From Dugong dugon (Eukaryota > Chordata > Mammalia > Sirenia > Dugongidae): a DNA stretch of 64,000 nucleotides. A program made the translations under genes and the position numbers. Shown here piece by piece: positions 42,451-53,720 of the stretch (its first letter is position 1; the number at the start of each line of letters is the position of its first letter). The notes beneath the pieces were generated by a model, which searched no databases, was not told the DNA's origin, and saw only the letters and a program-made list of their open reading frames with translations. The stretch lies in contig CM057473.1 of the NCBI GenBank assembly GCA_030035585.1, positions 10,528,501-10,592,500 on the forward strand. The letters run 5' to 3'.

Positions 42451-42800
42451 TTTTTTTAATTCTACAAGGTCATTTTTTTAAATTACATTTCCTTCTTTTT
42501 TTTTTTTTTTTAATTGTACTTTAGATGAAGGTTTACAGAGCAGATTAGTTTCTCATTAAGCAGTTAATACACATATTGTTTTGTGACATTGGTTGCTAAC
42601 CCCACGACATGTCAGTGTTCTCCCCTTCTCACCCTTGGGTTCCCCATTACCAGCTTCCCTGTCCCCTCCTGCCTTCTTGTCCTTGCCCCTGAGCTGCTGT
42701 GCCCATTTAGTCTCAATTTGTTTTATGGGCCTATCTAATCTTTGGCTGAAGGGCGGACCTCAACAGTGACTTCAGTACTGAGTTAACAGGGTGTCGGGGC
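42451..42800 (-). mobile_element. L1-like family A insertion with double A-tract
   Basis: From the + side: T7 (42451-42457), 38 bp of unrelated sequence starting aattctacaaggtcat, T16 (42496-42511), then aattgtactttagatgaagg and the family-A body to about 42800. The host SINE reads tgcttaaccattttt before and gcgcttagctgttttg after, a probable 13-15 bp diverged target duplication. The two A-tracts with unique sequence between them are the form left by 3' transduction. Confidence 0.65.
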
Positions 42801-43795
42801 CTGAGCGCTTAGCTGTTTTGCCACCGGGGCTCCTTACATCAATCCTATTACTTCTGAAGTCCTGGCAGATGCGTGTTCTGTGGCTGCTTATACACTATGT
42901 TGGGAATAATGCTTGATGAGCCCAGCCTCTGCATTTAGAGGGATGCAAATTCTTGAATGGTCTATGTTTTTAATGATTGTCTGCATAATGATCTCATAAA
43001 GAATGACCAGAATCACTGGGCATTCCTTAATCAGGGAATGCTCATCAGCCATTATCCTTGGAAGACATCAGACTCCTTTAATGTGATCTCCCATGTGGAA
43101 CCTTCGAATGTTCCAAGTTAACCAGACTTCAAAACCAGTGTATAGAGTCTGGTCTCAACTACATGAAAGAAGATACGCGTGGAAAAGAGAAAGTTTGCTA
43201 GTATCTCTATCCAAGCAGTGGCATTACAACTGTTTTTCATTTTATTTAAGGCTTTTTCTTATTGATTTCTATCATAAATTAGTTGGTTTGATCATGAGAA
43301 AAAAGAAAACAGGACAATGAAATCAGTACATAAAATTGTGTCTCTTCCATTAGCGGTGATGACTGAAAAGAAGTCCAACGTCTTGAAAGGACTCACAGAG
43401 TGATCATTAATTTATCTAGTGGTGGTTATGCTTTTATGAGCTTTATACAATATTAATAACTTACTGTGGGAAAATTTATTTTAAAAAACAGCATGTTGCC
43501 CAATTAAAAGAAAGTATCTCAATTCTTATTATCTTCAACCAAGTTTAAACAGCATTGATCACCACTATTTAGAAAGGTCCTTGATAATGCTTACATTTTT
43601 TTTTATTTCTAAGGCTGCATCTGGGAGCTACATTTGTTTCAGGCTGGATTGTTGGGTGGGTAGAGATTACATAATTCTGTAGACTTCTGGGTGGGGAAGG
43701 AATTGGAACGTAAGCTCCCTCTTACTTGGTTAAGCAGGAAAACCTAGTTCGGTCATCTGCCAATACCCGTGATTCTGCCTCCCTCCCTTTGCCCC

Positions 43796-43962
43796 AGAAA
43801 CCCTGGTGGCATAGTGGTTAAGAGTTAATGGCTGCTAACCGAAAGGTTGGCCATTCAAATCCACCAGGCAGCCCTTGGAAACTCTATGGGGCAGTTCTAC
43901 TCTGTGCTATAGGATCACTGTGAGTCGGAATCGACTTGACGGCAACGGGTTTGGTTTTTTTC
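43796..43962 (+). mobile_element. AfroSINE, short form
   Basis: Head aaaccctggtggcatagtgg, anticodon arm ggctgctaaccgaaaggttg, tail gagtcggaatcgacttgacg, T-rich end. Recent-looking. Confidence 0.94.
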
Positions 43963-44394
43963 TGGTCCCCTGACCCAGGCTCCATATTGGCCCTCATCAT
44001 ATGGACTCCAGCTTGATTTGCTTTCTAAAGTCTGTGAAGGGAGATGAGTTGGGAAGATTGATTTTTTTCCATCAAATTTGGAAAAGAAGAAAGTATAATG
44101 GGTTTTGTTGACTCATCTCTAATCTGGTTGCATCTTCTCATTTTAATTATGGTACTTGCAATTAAGGCTTCTTTCTAGGACTTTTTAGCAACTTCTGTTT
44201 TATCTGGAATAAAGGTTATGATAGCACAGGATGATTTTTCTCATTAAATCTTTAATTTTGCCTTTTTTCACTGGACATCTATTCAGGTGTCATTAAGTAA
44301 CGTGAGTCATTAGAAAGAAAAACAACTTTTTAAAGTTTACTGTTGTGCCCTATAGGAGTACTCTGTTGTCAGCGTTTTACCCCTGTAGGTCTTC

Positions 44395-44450
44395 GGTGGT
44401 AGAGTCACTATGAGTTGGAATTGAATTGACTGCAGTAGCTTTTGGTTTGC
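44395..44450 (+). mobile_element. AfroSINE tail fragment
   Basis: Only the last 55 bp: gtagagtcactatgagttgg, attgaattgactgcagtagc, ttttggtttg. The sequence just upstream may be a strongly decayed body. Confidence 0.7.
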
Positions 44451-44730
44451 CAAGAAATAGCATTTGAGGCAAGATTTCAAGGAGAAGCAAGAATGGAGAT
44501 ACACCGAGGGTATTTAGATAAAATGTGAGCAAAGTCCTGAAGGTAGGGACTTAAAGGGTATGTATAGAACATGGCTCCCTGTTTTCAGGAAGAAGAGGTC
44601 ATGATAAGGGTAATAATTTTTAAAAAGCATTGCTATTTTTACTCATTTATAACAGATACTACTGTTATCGTTTTTAGTTTAACTTTTTATCTAAAGGATT
44701 ATTTTCAGTCTGGTATTGAATGAATGCATA

Positions 44731-44940
44731 AGGAGCCCTGGAGGTGCTGTGGTTAAGTGCTCTACTGCTAACTGAAAGGTCAGCGATTCAAACCTAACAG
44801 TTGCTTACCTGGGAGAAAGATGTGGCAGTCTGATTCCATAAAGATTACAGCCTTGGAAAGTCTTTGGGACAGTTCTGTCTACCCTAGAGGCTCCCTATGT
44901 TTTAGATCGACTCGATGGCAATGGATTTTTTTGGGTTTAT
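44731..44940 (+). mobile_element. AfroSINE, intermediate form, decayed
   Basis: Head gagccctggaggtgctgtgg, module ccataaagattacagccttg. The tail has lost part of its core (ctccctatgttttagatcga). It ends with a TTTTTTTGGG run. Confidence 0.9.
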
Positions 44941-45368
44941 TAAGGGCATACTTTTTTTTCCCCCGTGTATACATATGGTTCTCAACTTTTGCCTTTTGGC
45001 AACTAAGGTTAGAATTTTTTTCCATACCTTCTCCTCTGAGAAGCCCTCAGGCTTCCCTTTTTCAATCTCTCTTGTACATTGATCTAAGATTAGAATTTTT
45101 GAGAGTGGAAAGCTTTTTTTTTTTTTTTTTTCCTAATCTAATAATTCAATCATGAAGAATGGTGAGCAGAAACTCAGGAATCATCCACTGCTCTGGTTAT
45201 TCATATTTTGCCATTTTTTGGGTATAAAATACCAGTGCTGTTTGAATTTGATCAGTAATTGTATATGTGTATTGTAGCTTTCTGCAAGAGATCCTGGAAT
45301 ATGAAAAAAAAATTATTACCCCCATAGTTTATGGTTTGCTTTTATAATGAACACCTAAGCATGTGAAA

Positions 45369-45517
45369 GGAGCCCTGGGGGCACAGTGGTTAAGAGCTCG
45401 GCTGCTCACCAAAAGGTTGGCAGTTCAAATCCACCAGCCGCTCCTTGGAAACGCTGTCGGGCAGTTCTCTGTCCTGTAGGGTCGCTATGAGTCGGAATTC
45501 ATTCGATGGTGACAGGT
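45369..45517 (+). mobile_element. AfroSINE, short form
   Basis: Flanked by agcatgtgaaa (45358-45368) and agcacgtgaaa (45518-45528), an 11-bp duplication with one mismatch. It has a good head and a shortened tail (gtcggaattcattcgatgg). Confidence 0.95.
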
Positions 45518-45578
45518 AGCACGTGAAAAACATGTTTAATATTTAAATTTTTTAGATATTGTTTTTAGACTGCATCCA

Positions 45579-45642
45579 GATGGATGGATGGATGGATGGG
45601 TGGGAGGGTGGATGGCTGGCTGGCTGGATGGATGGATGGATA
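45579..45642. repeat. (GGAT/GGCT)n tetranucleotide microsatellite
   Basis: About 64 bp of GGAT units with GGGT, GAGG and GGCT variants in the middle. Confidence 0.95.
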
Positions 45643-46593
45643 AGAGAGACATCCACAGAAATAAAAAAAGTCATCTAACTTAAATTTCATAAGGTCCCAT
45701 TTCATCTGTTTCTATTTTATAAAAAAAAAAAAAAGACAAAAAAGCCTTTAAATTCAATAACACATCTGCTGAACACAGTGGATTTATGTTATTTTGAGGC
45801 TTTAATTTCTCTCTATATTTGGCATCAGTCAGATCTTTTGGCCTGAAATTATTTTTAAGTGCCAACCAAAAGACAGCTGTTCCGTCGTTACATCTGCAGA
45901 ATTCAGTCTTGGAAATCATTACATAACTTCCATTAAACATTAAACATCCCAACTTGCTGTTTTAACATAAATTTAATATGAAAAAAATAATGTTTCAAGC
46001 TAACCTCAGGCTGGTGTCTTCTGTGATGGAATTTTCCATTTTATTTTTTTCCTGATGTGACTACAGATGATTATGATGGGAGAATCAAAGCTCGCTTTCA
46101 CTCTTGCAAGTTCTGAGCACCTTTCTCAAGTGGTGCGTTACTGGCTGTCACCCCTGCCCCCAGCTGAAAAACGAACGATTTTCCCTTTTGTCTTTAGAAC
46201 TCAATTCTCATGAGGTTATTTCCCAAAACAGACAGCAAACATGAGATCCTGTCTCGATTTTAATTTTGATGTTTCCCCTTCTAGCCAGTAAATCACTTTC
46301 CAAAGAGCTCTAGTAGAAAATACAACTACATATGGAGGACTTTGGGAATAGGGTGCCATGTTCTGTGCCCCATGAATAACTGTGACCAGATTAAAAAAAC
46401 TATTAAATGTAAGTTAATGTTTAGAGTGGTGGGGACAACTGTTATTATGGTTCTTGGGTAGGTGGATGGCTTAAATCTAACATTAAAAAAATGGAATTAA
46501 CTGCATTAACTTAGGCCCTTGCCATGAAACCCCAGTTTTCATTTTAAGTTATGTAAATAATATATAAAATATATTAGGCATGGACTTATTATC

Positions 46594-46977
46594 TGTCTTA
46601 GTTATCTAGTGCTGCTATAACAGAAATGCCACAAGTGGATGGCTTTAACAAACGGAAATTTATTCTCTCACAGTCTAGGAGGCGAAAAGTCTGGATCCAG
46701 GGCACCAGTTCCAGGAGAAGGCTTTCTCTGTGGGATCTGGGGGGAAGGAAGGTTCTTGTTTCTTCAGTTCTGTTCCCTGATTCTTTGGAGATCTCAATCC
46801 ATGAGGCTTGGCATCTATTTTCCCCCATCTCCGCTCCTTTTATATTTCATAAGAGATTAACTCAAGCACACCCTACACTAATCCTGCCTCATTAACATAA
46901 CACAGATACTTCTAAATGGGATTATAACCACAGGCATTTACAACACATTTTTCAGGGACACAATTCAATCCATAACA
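46594..46977 (-). mobile_element. MaLR-like solo LTR, copy 2
   Basis: On the minus strand: TGTTATGGATTGAATTGTGT start, gttaatgaggcaggattagt, gaaatataaaagg, gagagaataaatttccgttt with AATAAA, and ctagataactaagaca end. Same family as 21193 with a shorter middle. TG...CA ends are intact. Confidence 0.8.
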
Positions 46978-47182
46978 TTGCTATAACAAATTAAAGGACA
47001 TTACTAATTTTTTTTTCTCTAGGAAAAGAACTAAGAAATGTATTTTTATAGACTTAAAGTTTTCAGTTTTAATATTGTAAATTATGTACAGCGTATCTTC
47101 ATAGTATCTCTAAATGGTACCCAATAAAGCTTAACTGCCTATTTATTTATTGTGAAGAGAAGAGTTCATTATATCAAGAGTC

Positions 47183-47366
47183 CAAAACCAAACCCACTGC
47201 TGTAGAGTCAGTTCCGACTCATAGTGACCCCATAGGTTTCCAAGGCTGTAAATCTCTATGGAAGCAGACTGCCACGTCTTTCTCCTTCGGAGCCACTGGT
47301 GGTTTTGAATCGCCAACCTTTCGGTTAGCAGTTGATCACTTCAACCACTGTGCCACCAAGGCTCCT
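47183..47366 (-). mobile_element. AfroSINE, intermediate form
   Basis: Tail ccaaacccactgctgtagag, module ggctgtaaatctctatggaa, head gccaacctttcggttagcag. It lost about 20 bases around the gacagagtag block of the tail. Confidence 0.93.
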
Positions 47367-47369
47367 TAC

Positions 47370-48110
47370 GTCAAGAATACTGAAATGAAATTAAGAAAAA
47401 TATTTTTCTCAAGTATTTCAATACATTTCAAAAGGTTATTTAAGATGTTTATGCTTCATGAAAGAATTGACTAAGAAGGCATTGAGGGGAAAATTCATTA
47501 TGCTTTTTTTACAGTTACACACAAAAAAATCAGCATCATGAATGCAAGAAATGGCATAAAGAAGACAGTCAGTTTGAAGCCTGAGTTAAGACGCTTTTGA
47601 ACTTCAGTATCAAAGGCTGTTATGAGATGTTGAAAATTTAAATCCTTGACACAGAAGGCTCTCATTTATGTGTTCAGCTGTGCCGTCTAGGGACGTATTC
47701 TGTTAGCTTCCCTTTTCGTTACGGTCGGCGCTCGGTGGCTTCGTCAGACTTTCCCTCTCTTCCCCATCCCTTGATGGATTCAGCTCTTTCTGGTGGTGGG
47801 TCCAGGGAGTCTTTTTTCCCCCTTTCAGTGAGTCGCTGGTCTTGCTTTGAAACCTGATGATGAAGGGAAGTCCCAAGACGACAGCTGTGTAGCAGTGTGG
47901 ACAGCAGCCAGTCCAGACGGCGGGAGAGGAGTGGAGAGGGCCCCAGGAGGGAGGTCTCCAGGGAAGAACGGAACTGATGCATTACCCGGTGGACTTGCCT
48001 GTACTTCCAGTGATCTTAATGTTCTGTTGGAGAGTTTGGGAAGAATCTAGTAGTGACAGGTGCATAGAAAATGAAGCAAATTAAAGAATGGGTCAAATAG
48101 TAATTTTAGA
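47370..48110. other. anonymous intronic sequence
   Basis: No gene is recognised. The stretch 47850-48000 is somewhat G-rich (ggcgggagaggagtggagag) and open on both strands for 67-87 codons, without motifs. Confidence 0.5.
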
Positions 48111-48111
48111 A

Positions 48112-48320
48112 GGATCCTGGGTAGCACAAGCAGTTTGTGATCCACTGCTAACCCAAAGGTTGGCAGTTTGAACCCACCCAGAGGCTCCGCAGAAAAGGGC
48201 CAGCCGTCTGCTTCCGTAAAGATTACAGCTAGGAAAACTCTACCGAGCTGTTCTTCTCTGTAACGCGTGGGGTTGCTATGAGTTGGTGGGCAGCTCGACG
48301 GCCGCTAACAACAACAGCAT
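48112..48320 (+). mobile_element. AfroSINE, long form
   Basis: Head ggatcctgggtagcacaagc, B-box ggttggcagtttgaacccac, linker ccagaggctccgcag. It ends in ctaacaacaacagc, a CAA-type tail like the RTE terminus. Confidence 0.92.
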
Positions 48321-48424
48321 CTACTTTAGAAATAAGCAAAACCAGAAATTAGAAGATAGCAAAGTGTTGTCAACATCACTGCCCAGGTAGGAGTAGTACT
48401 GGCATAGTCACAACACAAATGTCA

Positions 48425-48632
48425 TGTTGTTGTTGTCGCGTGCCGTCGAGTTGATTTTGACTCATAGCGACCCTACAGGACAGAGTAGAACTGATCCATA
48501 AGGTTTTCTAGACTGTAATCTTTATGGAAGCATATCGCCAGGTCTTTCTCCTGTGGAGCTTCTGGTTGGGTTCAAACTTCCAACCTTTGATTAGCAGCTG
48601 AGCTGGTAACCATTGCGCCATCAGGGCTCCTT
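48425..48632 (-). mobile_element. AfroSINE, intermediate form
   Basis: Tail gttgttgttgtcgcgtgccg, module gactgtaatctttatggaag, head ending gcgccatcagggctcc. About 100 bp after the previous plus-strand copy, so the two can form an inverted pair. Confidence 0.94.
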
Positions 48633-49370
48633 GCCAATGCCACGTCCGTGATAAAACTGCATCGGAAGGATAATGGCGAGGGAAGAAGGTGAGCTCCAAT
48701 GTGTAGTTTCATGTTTCACAATAGTGGAAAAATCAAAGAAATAGTCGTATGAACACAGAGTTTAGAAATACTCAGCTAAGTAGCAGAATACACAGCTCAG
48801 TGAAATCGCAGTGAATAATTTTTATCTCTCCTGGCTATGGGGAATTTTATCAAGAAGGTGTATATGGGAAGGCAGGAAGAAGGTAAGTTCAAGGCTTCCT
48901 GGAATTTTTTTTTTTTTTTTTAAATCTGGAACATTTCAGATTAAAGATTGAAAGTCAAATTATTGTAAATGGAATCTGTGCCTATTTGCTGTCTAAAGCC
49001 TGACTTGGATAAAGCTAACGCAGGATTTAATAGAGCTGGGATTGTTGTGTACTGTGTATTGACTTCATAAAATAATTTCCTTTACTTGAGTGGTGTAATT
49101 TATGATTATACATACCTAAAAGTACATTTATGCCCGTTTTACGGGATTGAGGACAAAATCCCGCTATTTAGTTAAGGTATTGTAGAGGTTTATTTTATAG
49201 TTACGATTGTTTTTCCACTGGAAACATGCTGATCTTCTCTACTAACTTAATAACAGGTGTTTGTTCAAGTACCTCAGAGGTAACATGATCAAAACTAGAC
49301 TCGTCTTCTCCTAATGTTCTACCCTAGCCACGAATCTATTTAAGCTTTTGTATCCCCTGTCTAAATTATT

Positions 49371-49528
49371 GGAGCCCTGGTGGCTCAATTATCAAGAGCT
49401 CGGCTCCTAACCAAAAAGGTCAGCATTTGGAATCCACAAGCCGCTACTTGGAAACCCTATGGGGCAGTTCTACTCTGTCCTGTAGAGTCACTATGAGTTG
49501 GAATCAACTCGATGGCAATGGGTTTTTA
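49371..49528 (+). mobile_element. AfroSINE, short form, first of tandem pair
   Basis: Head gagccctggtggctcaatta (A-box altered), linker ccgctacttggaaacc, tail gttggaatcaactcgatgg. Confidence 0.94.
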
Positions 49529-49537
49529 TCTTAATTA

Positions 49538-49690
49538 ATGGAGCCAGTGGTTAAGAGCTCAGCTGCTGACCAAAAAGGTCAGCAGTTCGAATCCACCAGC
49601 CACTCCTTGGAAACCTTATGGGGCAGTTCCACTCTCTCTTATAGGGTTGCTGTGATTCAGAGTCCACTCTATGACCAGATGGTATGAACT
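49538..49690 (+). mobile_element. AfroSINE, short form, second of tandem pair
   Basis: Begins aatggagccagtggttaaga, missing about eight bases after gagcc. Tail degraded (gattcagagtccactctatg). Ten bases separate it from the first copy. Confidence 0.92.
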
Positions 49691-50369
49691 TTTTTATGTC
49701 AGATGATGGATGGCTAGGAGATGGGGAGATGGCAATGTGAGCTGGAACATTTGGGAAAAGTTTCTTGAAAGATGGCAAGGAATGATACGGATCCTGAAAG
49801 ATAATGTAGAGAAAATGAAGAAGTGTGAATTAGAAAATGTGCATGAGATATTCCAGGGACAATCGTTTGTGCCGGTAGTATTGGGAAATAACATTGGAAA
49901 ATTAAAACAGGACTAAGATGATTGATTATCTAAATTTGGAATAGTCTAGAAATCATATTTTTAATTTGGAAAGACATTATCTATTTAATTATTTCTGTTT
50001 TTTGTTTGGTTTCAAGAAAAATGTCTGAATGTTAAAATGGTTTTATTTATCTTGCACATGTCCATTTTATTAATATGTGAAAATCACCTCTAAGATAGCA
50101 TTCTTATTCCAGTGTATGTTCTGTGCACCAGAATAAATCTTTATTATGTCAGTTCTGTTAATAGATGGTACAATTAGAGTCAAGAAAAAACTGTGATTAT
50201 AGTCTGGAGTAATATTTCCATAACCTGTAGTAACCTGGTGATATAGCTCTTAATCATTTTTGAATTTTAATAGCAAGCCCATAAGTGGGTAATAGACTGG
50301 GAGAAAGTCTTACAGTGGATTTGAGGGCCTGATGAAAGGAAAGAGTAATTGTAGTGCTATATTGGGTAT

Positions 50370-50526
50370 GGAGCCCTAGTGGAACAGTGGTTAAGAGCTT
50401 GGCTGCTAACCACAAGGTCGGCAGTTCAAATCCACTAGCTGCTCCTTGGAAACCCTGTGGAGCAGTTCTACTCTGTCCTGTAGGGTAGAGTTGGAATCTA
50501 CTTGACAGCAATGGGTTTAGGTTTGG
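50370..50526 (+). mobile_element. AfroSINE, short form
   Basis: Head gagccctagtggaacagtgg, B-box ggtcggcagttcaaatccac, tail gggtagagttggaatctact, which has lost the gctatga block. Confidence 0.94.
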
Positions 50527-50639
50527 ATATTGGAAATAAACAGTGCATGGTGCTGAATATTAAGAAGATTTTCATGCATTTGGAAATAATTTTTTTTTTG
50601 TCTGCAATGTAAACTCTATATAATAACCAGGACTTTGTT

Positions 50640-50728
50640 TCATTCACTGACATACCCTAAGGGCTTCGAGCATGTCATGGCACACAGTGAGTACTTTAGT
50701 AAATGTGTATCAAATGAATGAACTGAGG
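50640..50728 (+). mobile_element. L2 LINE 3' end
   Basis: The sequence atggcacacagtgagtactt, then agtaaatgtgtatcaaatga atga, follows the 3' terminus of L2, which ends in short TGAA-type repeats. It is short and old. Confidence 0.65.
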
Positions 50729-51265
50729 ATTTAGCCAAATATTGATAAAAGGAAGGAAAGGCAAAAGAAAGGCGAACCTCAATCCTAGGAAGGTCAAGGG
50801 TGTGGCGCAGCAATTTCGGATGCCTAAAAAGAACCCCTGAGAGTGATAAATGCCGTACTTACGCCAGTATGAATCAGCAGAGGAAGAGCAGGTTTTATTT
50901 AAAAACCAAGAAGTCACATGGGAGTCTCAGATTAGAAGACCAACTGTCTTCGGATTTTGAGAAAAGAACATGAGACTCTTATCCATCGGTAACAGGGTCA
51001 GACTTCTCCTAGATGTGTCTAGCGTATACCAGAGGCATTGATGTTTAGAGCTAAAACATACCATTAGATCAGCTTATGATGGTTTCATTATCCTTAGCTT
51101 TTAAATCAAATGATAGAGAATTGCTTTAACAGAAACCATGTCCCAAATATTATTCACAGTGGTAATGGATTTTGAAAACTTACTTTAGATTCTTATGCTG
51201 TACTTCAAGAGTTGGGATACTAGTTATGAATACTAAACATTAAAAACAAAATGCAAACAAAAATA

Positions 51266-51455
51266 AAACCGTTACTGTTGAGTTGATTTTGACTCATGGC
51301 GACCCCATGTGTTACAGAGTAGAACTGCTCCCTAGGATTTTCTTGGCTGTCATCTTAACAGAAGCAGATCGAAAGGCCTTTCTTTCATGGATCTGCTGGG
51401 TACATCTGAACTGCCAGCCTTTACGTTAGCAGTCGTGTGTAAACCGTTTAATTCC
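51266..51455 (-). mobile_element. AfroSINE, long form, decayed
   Basis: Tail ccgttactgttgagttgatt, body gtcatcttaacagaagcaga and aaggcctttctttcatggat, head ccagcctttacgttagcagt. The A-box end is lost. Confidence 0.9.
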
Positions 51456-51547
51456 TGCCGTATTTCAGAGCCTTCATTACATGCTTAGATGAAGGTGGTG
51501 TTTGGCTAGATGTTTGAGGCAGACGTTGGTACGCCCTTCTTAGAGGT

Positions 51548-51970
51548 TTACAACTTTTTTTAATTGTCTTTTACTATTTTGTTGTTGTTGAGAATATACA
51601 CAGCAAAAACATAGACCTGTTCAAGTTTCTACATATACGATTCAGTGACATTGATTATATTCTTTGAGTTTTGCAGCCGTTGTCACCCTCCTTGTCTGAG
51701 TTGTCCCTCTCCAGTTAGCATAAACTCACTGCCCCCTGAACTTCCTATCTAATCTTTTGAGTTGCTGTTGTCAATTTGATCCCATTTAGGTAGATGTTAA
51801 AAGACCAGGTTGCTCTAAACAGATATTTTTTCTAGTGGAAGCTAAAATATTGTTTGGTTGTAAGAAGACTTCAGGGGGTATGTCTGGTTTAAGGTTTAAA
51901 GATTATTGTAGGGCAGTTGTTTCAGGGGTTAATCCAGCCTCCAGAGGCTTAAAACTTTTTATGCTAGTAA
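51548..51970 (-). mobile_element. L1-like 3' end, family B, uninterrupted
   Basis: ttttactattttgttgttgt, acatatacgattcagtgaca, gtcaccctccttgtctgagt, gcataaactcactgccccct, gagttgctgttgtcaatttg and gaagacttcagggggtatg. It gives the reference order for the copy split by a SINE at 35276. Confidence 0.6.
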
Positions 51971-51993
51971 AAATTTTGGGCCTTCTCAGGAGA

Positions 51994-52168
51994 ATAGAGC
52001 ATCCTTTGGACTTGGGGTCCCTGCATTGAGGAGCTCCTCAACTGGGGAAGATTGGTGACAAGGACCCTCCCCCAGAGCAGAGACAGAAAGCGTTCCCCTG
52101 GAGCTGGTGCCCTGAATTTGGACTTCTAGCCTGTTAGACTGAGAGAATAAATTTCTCTTTGTTAAAGC

Positions 52169-52199
<31 letters not shown>
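51994..52199 (+). mobile_element. retrocopy of an LTR transcript, with poly(A)
   Basis: Only the 3' about 175 bp of the MaLR-like LTR family: tggacttggggtccctgcat, gacaaggaccctcccccaga, gagagaataaatttctcttt and gttaaagcc. A run of 30 A begins directly there (52170-52199), about 17 nt past AATAAA. In the genomic LTRs at 21193 and 62263 the sequence continues with a ccacttgt block instead. Confidence 0.75.
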
Positions 52200-52202
<3 letters not shown>

Positions 52203-52221
52203 GACATCCTATGGCTTTATT

Positions 52222-52400
52222 AGGAGCCCTGGTGGCACAGTGGTTAAAAGCTACGGCTCCTAATCAAAAGGTCGACAGTTCGAATCCACCAGCTGCTTCT
52301 TGGAAACCCTATGAGGCAGTTCTACTCTGTCCTGTAAGGTTGCTGTGAGTCGGTGTCGACTTGACGACAACGGATTTTTTTTTTTTTTTTTTTTTTGGTT
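52222..52400 (+). mobile_element. AfroSINE, short form
   Basis: Head ggagccctggtggcacagtg, B-box ggtcgacagttcgaatccac, tail gagtcggtgtcgacttgacg, T22 run at the end. Confidence 0.94.
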
Positions 52401-52414
52401 TATTGCTTTTTTAC

Positions 52415-52620
52415 GGAGCCCTGGTGGTGCAGTGGCACTCGACTGCTAACCAAAAGGTTGGTGGTTTGAATCCACCAGCTGCCCTGCAGGAGAAAGATGT
52501 GGCATTTTGCTTCCGTAAAGATTACAGCCTTGGATACCCTGTGACGGCAGTTCTTCTCTGTCCTGTAGGGATGCTATGAGTTGGAATCGACTCAACGACA
52601 GTGGGTTTGGTGGTTTTGGT
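52415..52620 (+). mobile_element. AfroSINE, intermediate form
   Basis: The head lacks the ttaagagc block (gcagtggcactcgactgcta). Module ccgtaaagattacagccttg, tail gttggaatcgactcaacgac. It follows the previous copy directly. Confidence 0.93.
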
Positions 52621-52624
52621 ATTA

Positions 52625-53355
52625 CTTTATTGATTAACTAGATATACATATTTTCAAGGATGTTATCCACTTTGAGCTCCCTAAATTTTTCTCTTCGGTG
52701 TTAAATACTTTGCAAGAATAAGATACAAACTTGTGGTTTTATTTAACTAGTTCTCAAAAGGTTTGGATGTCACTGAAGATCTCCTTATTTATTGCACGGG
52801 GTCTTTATCAGCTGGGAAGATAATTAGTTTCTCAGGGTTGCTGAATTTTTATGAGTAGGTTGTGTAACCCTTGCTTTATTGAAGGCTTAGAAGTAAATCT
52901 TAAGTCAGGGGTTTATGATATTCTGTAAGCATATTTAATGTTAATAAGCTCGTGTTTTGTATGCCAAAAGGTTATCCTGCATTTTACTTAAATAATTTGA
53001 GCTCGTTTTCCTTTTTCTACTGTTGTTTTAATCAGAATTCTCAGTTGAGTCTAAACTTATGGGTGTGGATTTTCTTTAGCAGACTCTTTAGCTTCCAAGT
53101 ATCTAATCCTTGACTTCAGCAAGACCTTCGGCCTATTCACGCTTTGTTTAATTCACTCAGTCATCTGTAGCTGTCTCATATTTCCCTGTTCATCAGAGAC
53201 CCCTGGCCCCCACTTCAGCTGCTTCACCAGCATCTTCCTCTCACCTCCGCCATTGTTCTCTACCCATTCATAGCTGTGTTTCTTGATAGGCTTGTCACCA
53301 GTGTCTGTTTGATCTTCCTGATCTCCAGTTCCCTCCACTCTCAGCTGTTAGCAGA
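52625..53355. other. anonymous intronic sequence
   Basis: No gene or clear repeat is seen up to the L2 fragment. The last part (53150-53350) is pyrimidine-rich and may be a more decayed portion of the same L2. Confidence 0.45.
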
Positions 53356-53359
53356 CGTC

Positions 53360-53720
53360 CATCCCTTCAGCTCTGCTGAGAGTGAGCTCTTGGCTGTCTT
53401 TCATGTTGTCAAATCTATTGGACAATGGACTTATCTGTCCACCTTAACTTTACTGTGTTATCTGACCCTGTTGATCTAACCATTATGGTGCTGCTGGTTC
53501 TGTTTTTCTCTTTGTCAATTGTCATTCTCCTTCTTTGGCTCATTTCTCCACAGCTCACTTGAGAAATTCTGAATATTGGTGTTTCCGAAGAGTCTTTCTG
53601 GGTGGTTCTTTTTCCTGCAGTGCACATGCTTGCTAGGAGACCTCATCAATGCTATGGTTTCACAAAGGCTTTGTTCATGATTCCTGAGTCATTATTACCA
53701 GACTGTGTTTCCAACTATTC
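53360..53720 (+). mobile_element. L2 LINE, reverse transcriptase region, decayed
   Basis: Nucleotide phrases gtcaaatctattggacaatg, tgaccctgttgatctaacca and attggtgtttccgaagagtc track the coding sequence of L2 around its reverse transcriptase. The reading frame is broken. L2 stopped moving before placental radiation. Confidence 0.6.

Larger units (their letters stand above)
42142..42840 (-). mobile_element. AfroSINE, intermediate form, interrupted twice
   Basis: Outer copy in three pieces: 42142-42178 (tail, ttgttgttgtgtgcctttgc), 42310-42450 (module ggctgtaatctttacaagag and part of the head), and about 42801-42840 (head end gccaccggggctcc). A SINE and an L1-like element fill the gaps. Confidence 0.85.

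Noticed and set aside
46626..46895. 89-codon plus-strand open frame
   Set aside because: It lies entirely inside the reverse-oriented MaLR-like LTR and has no retroviral or host motif.
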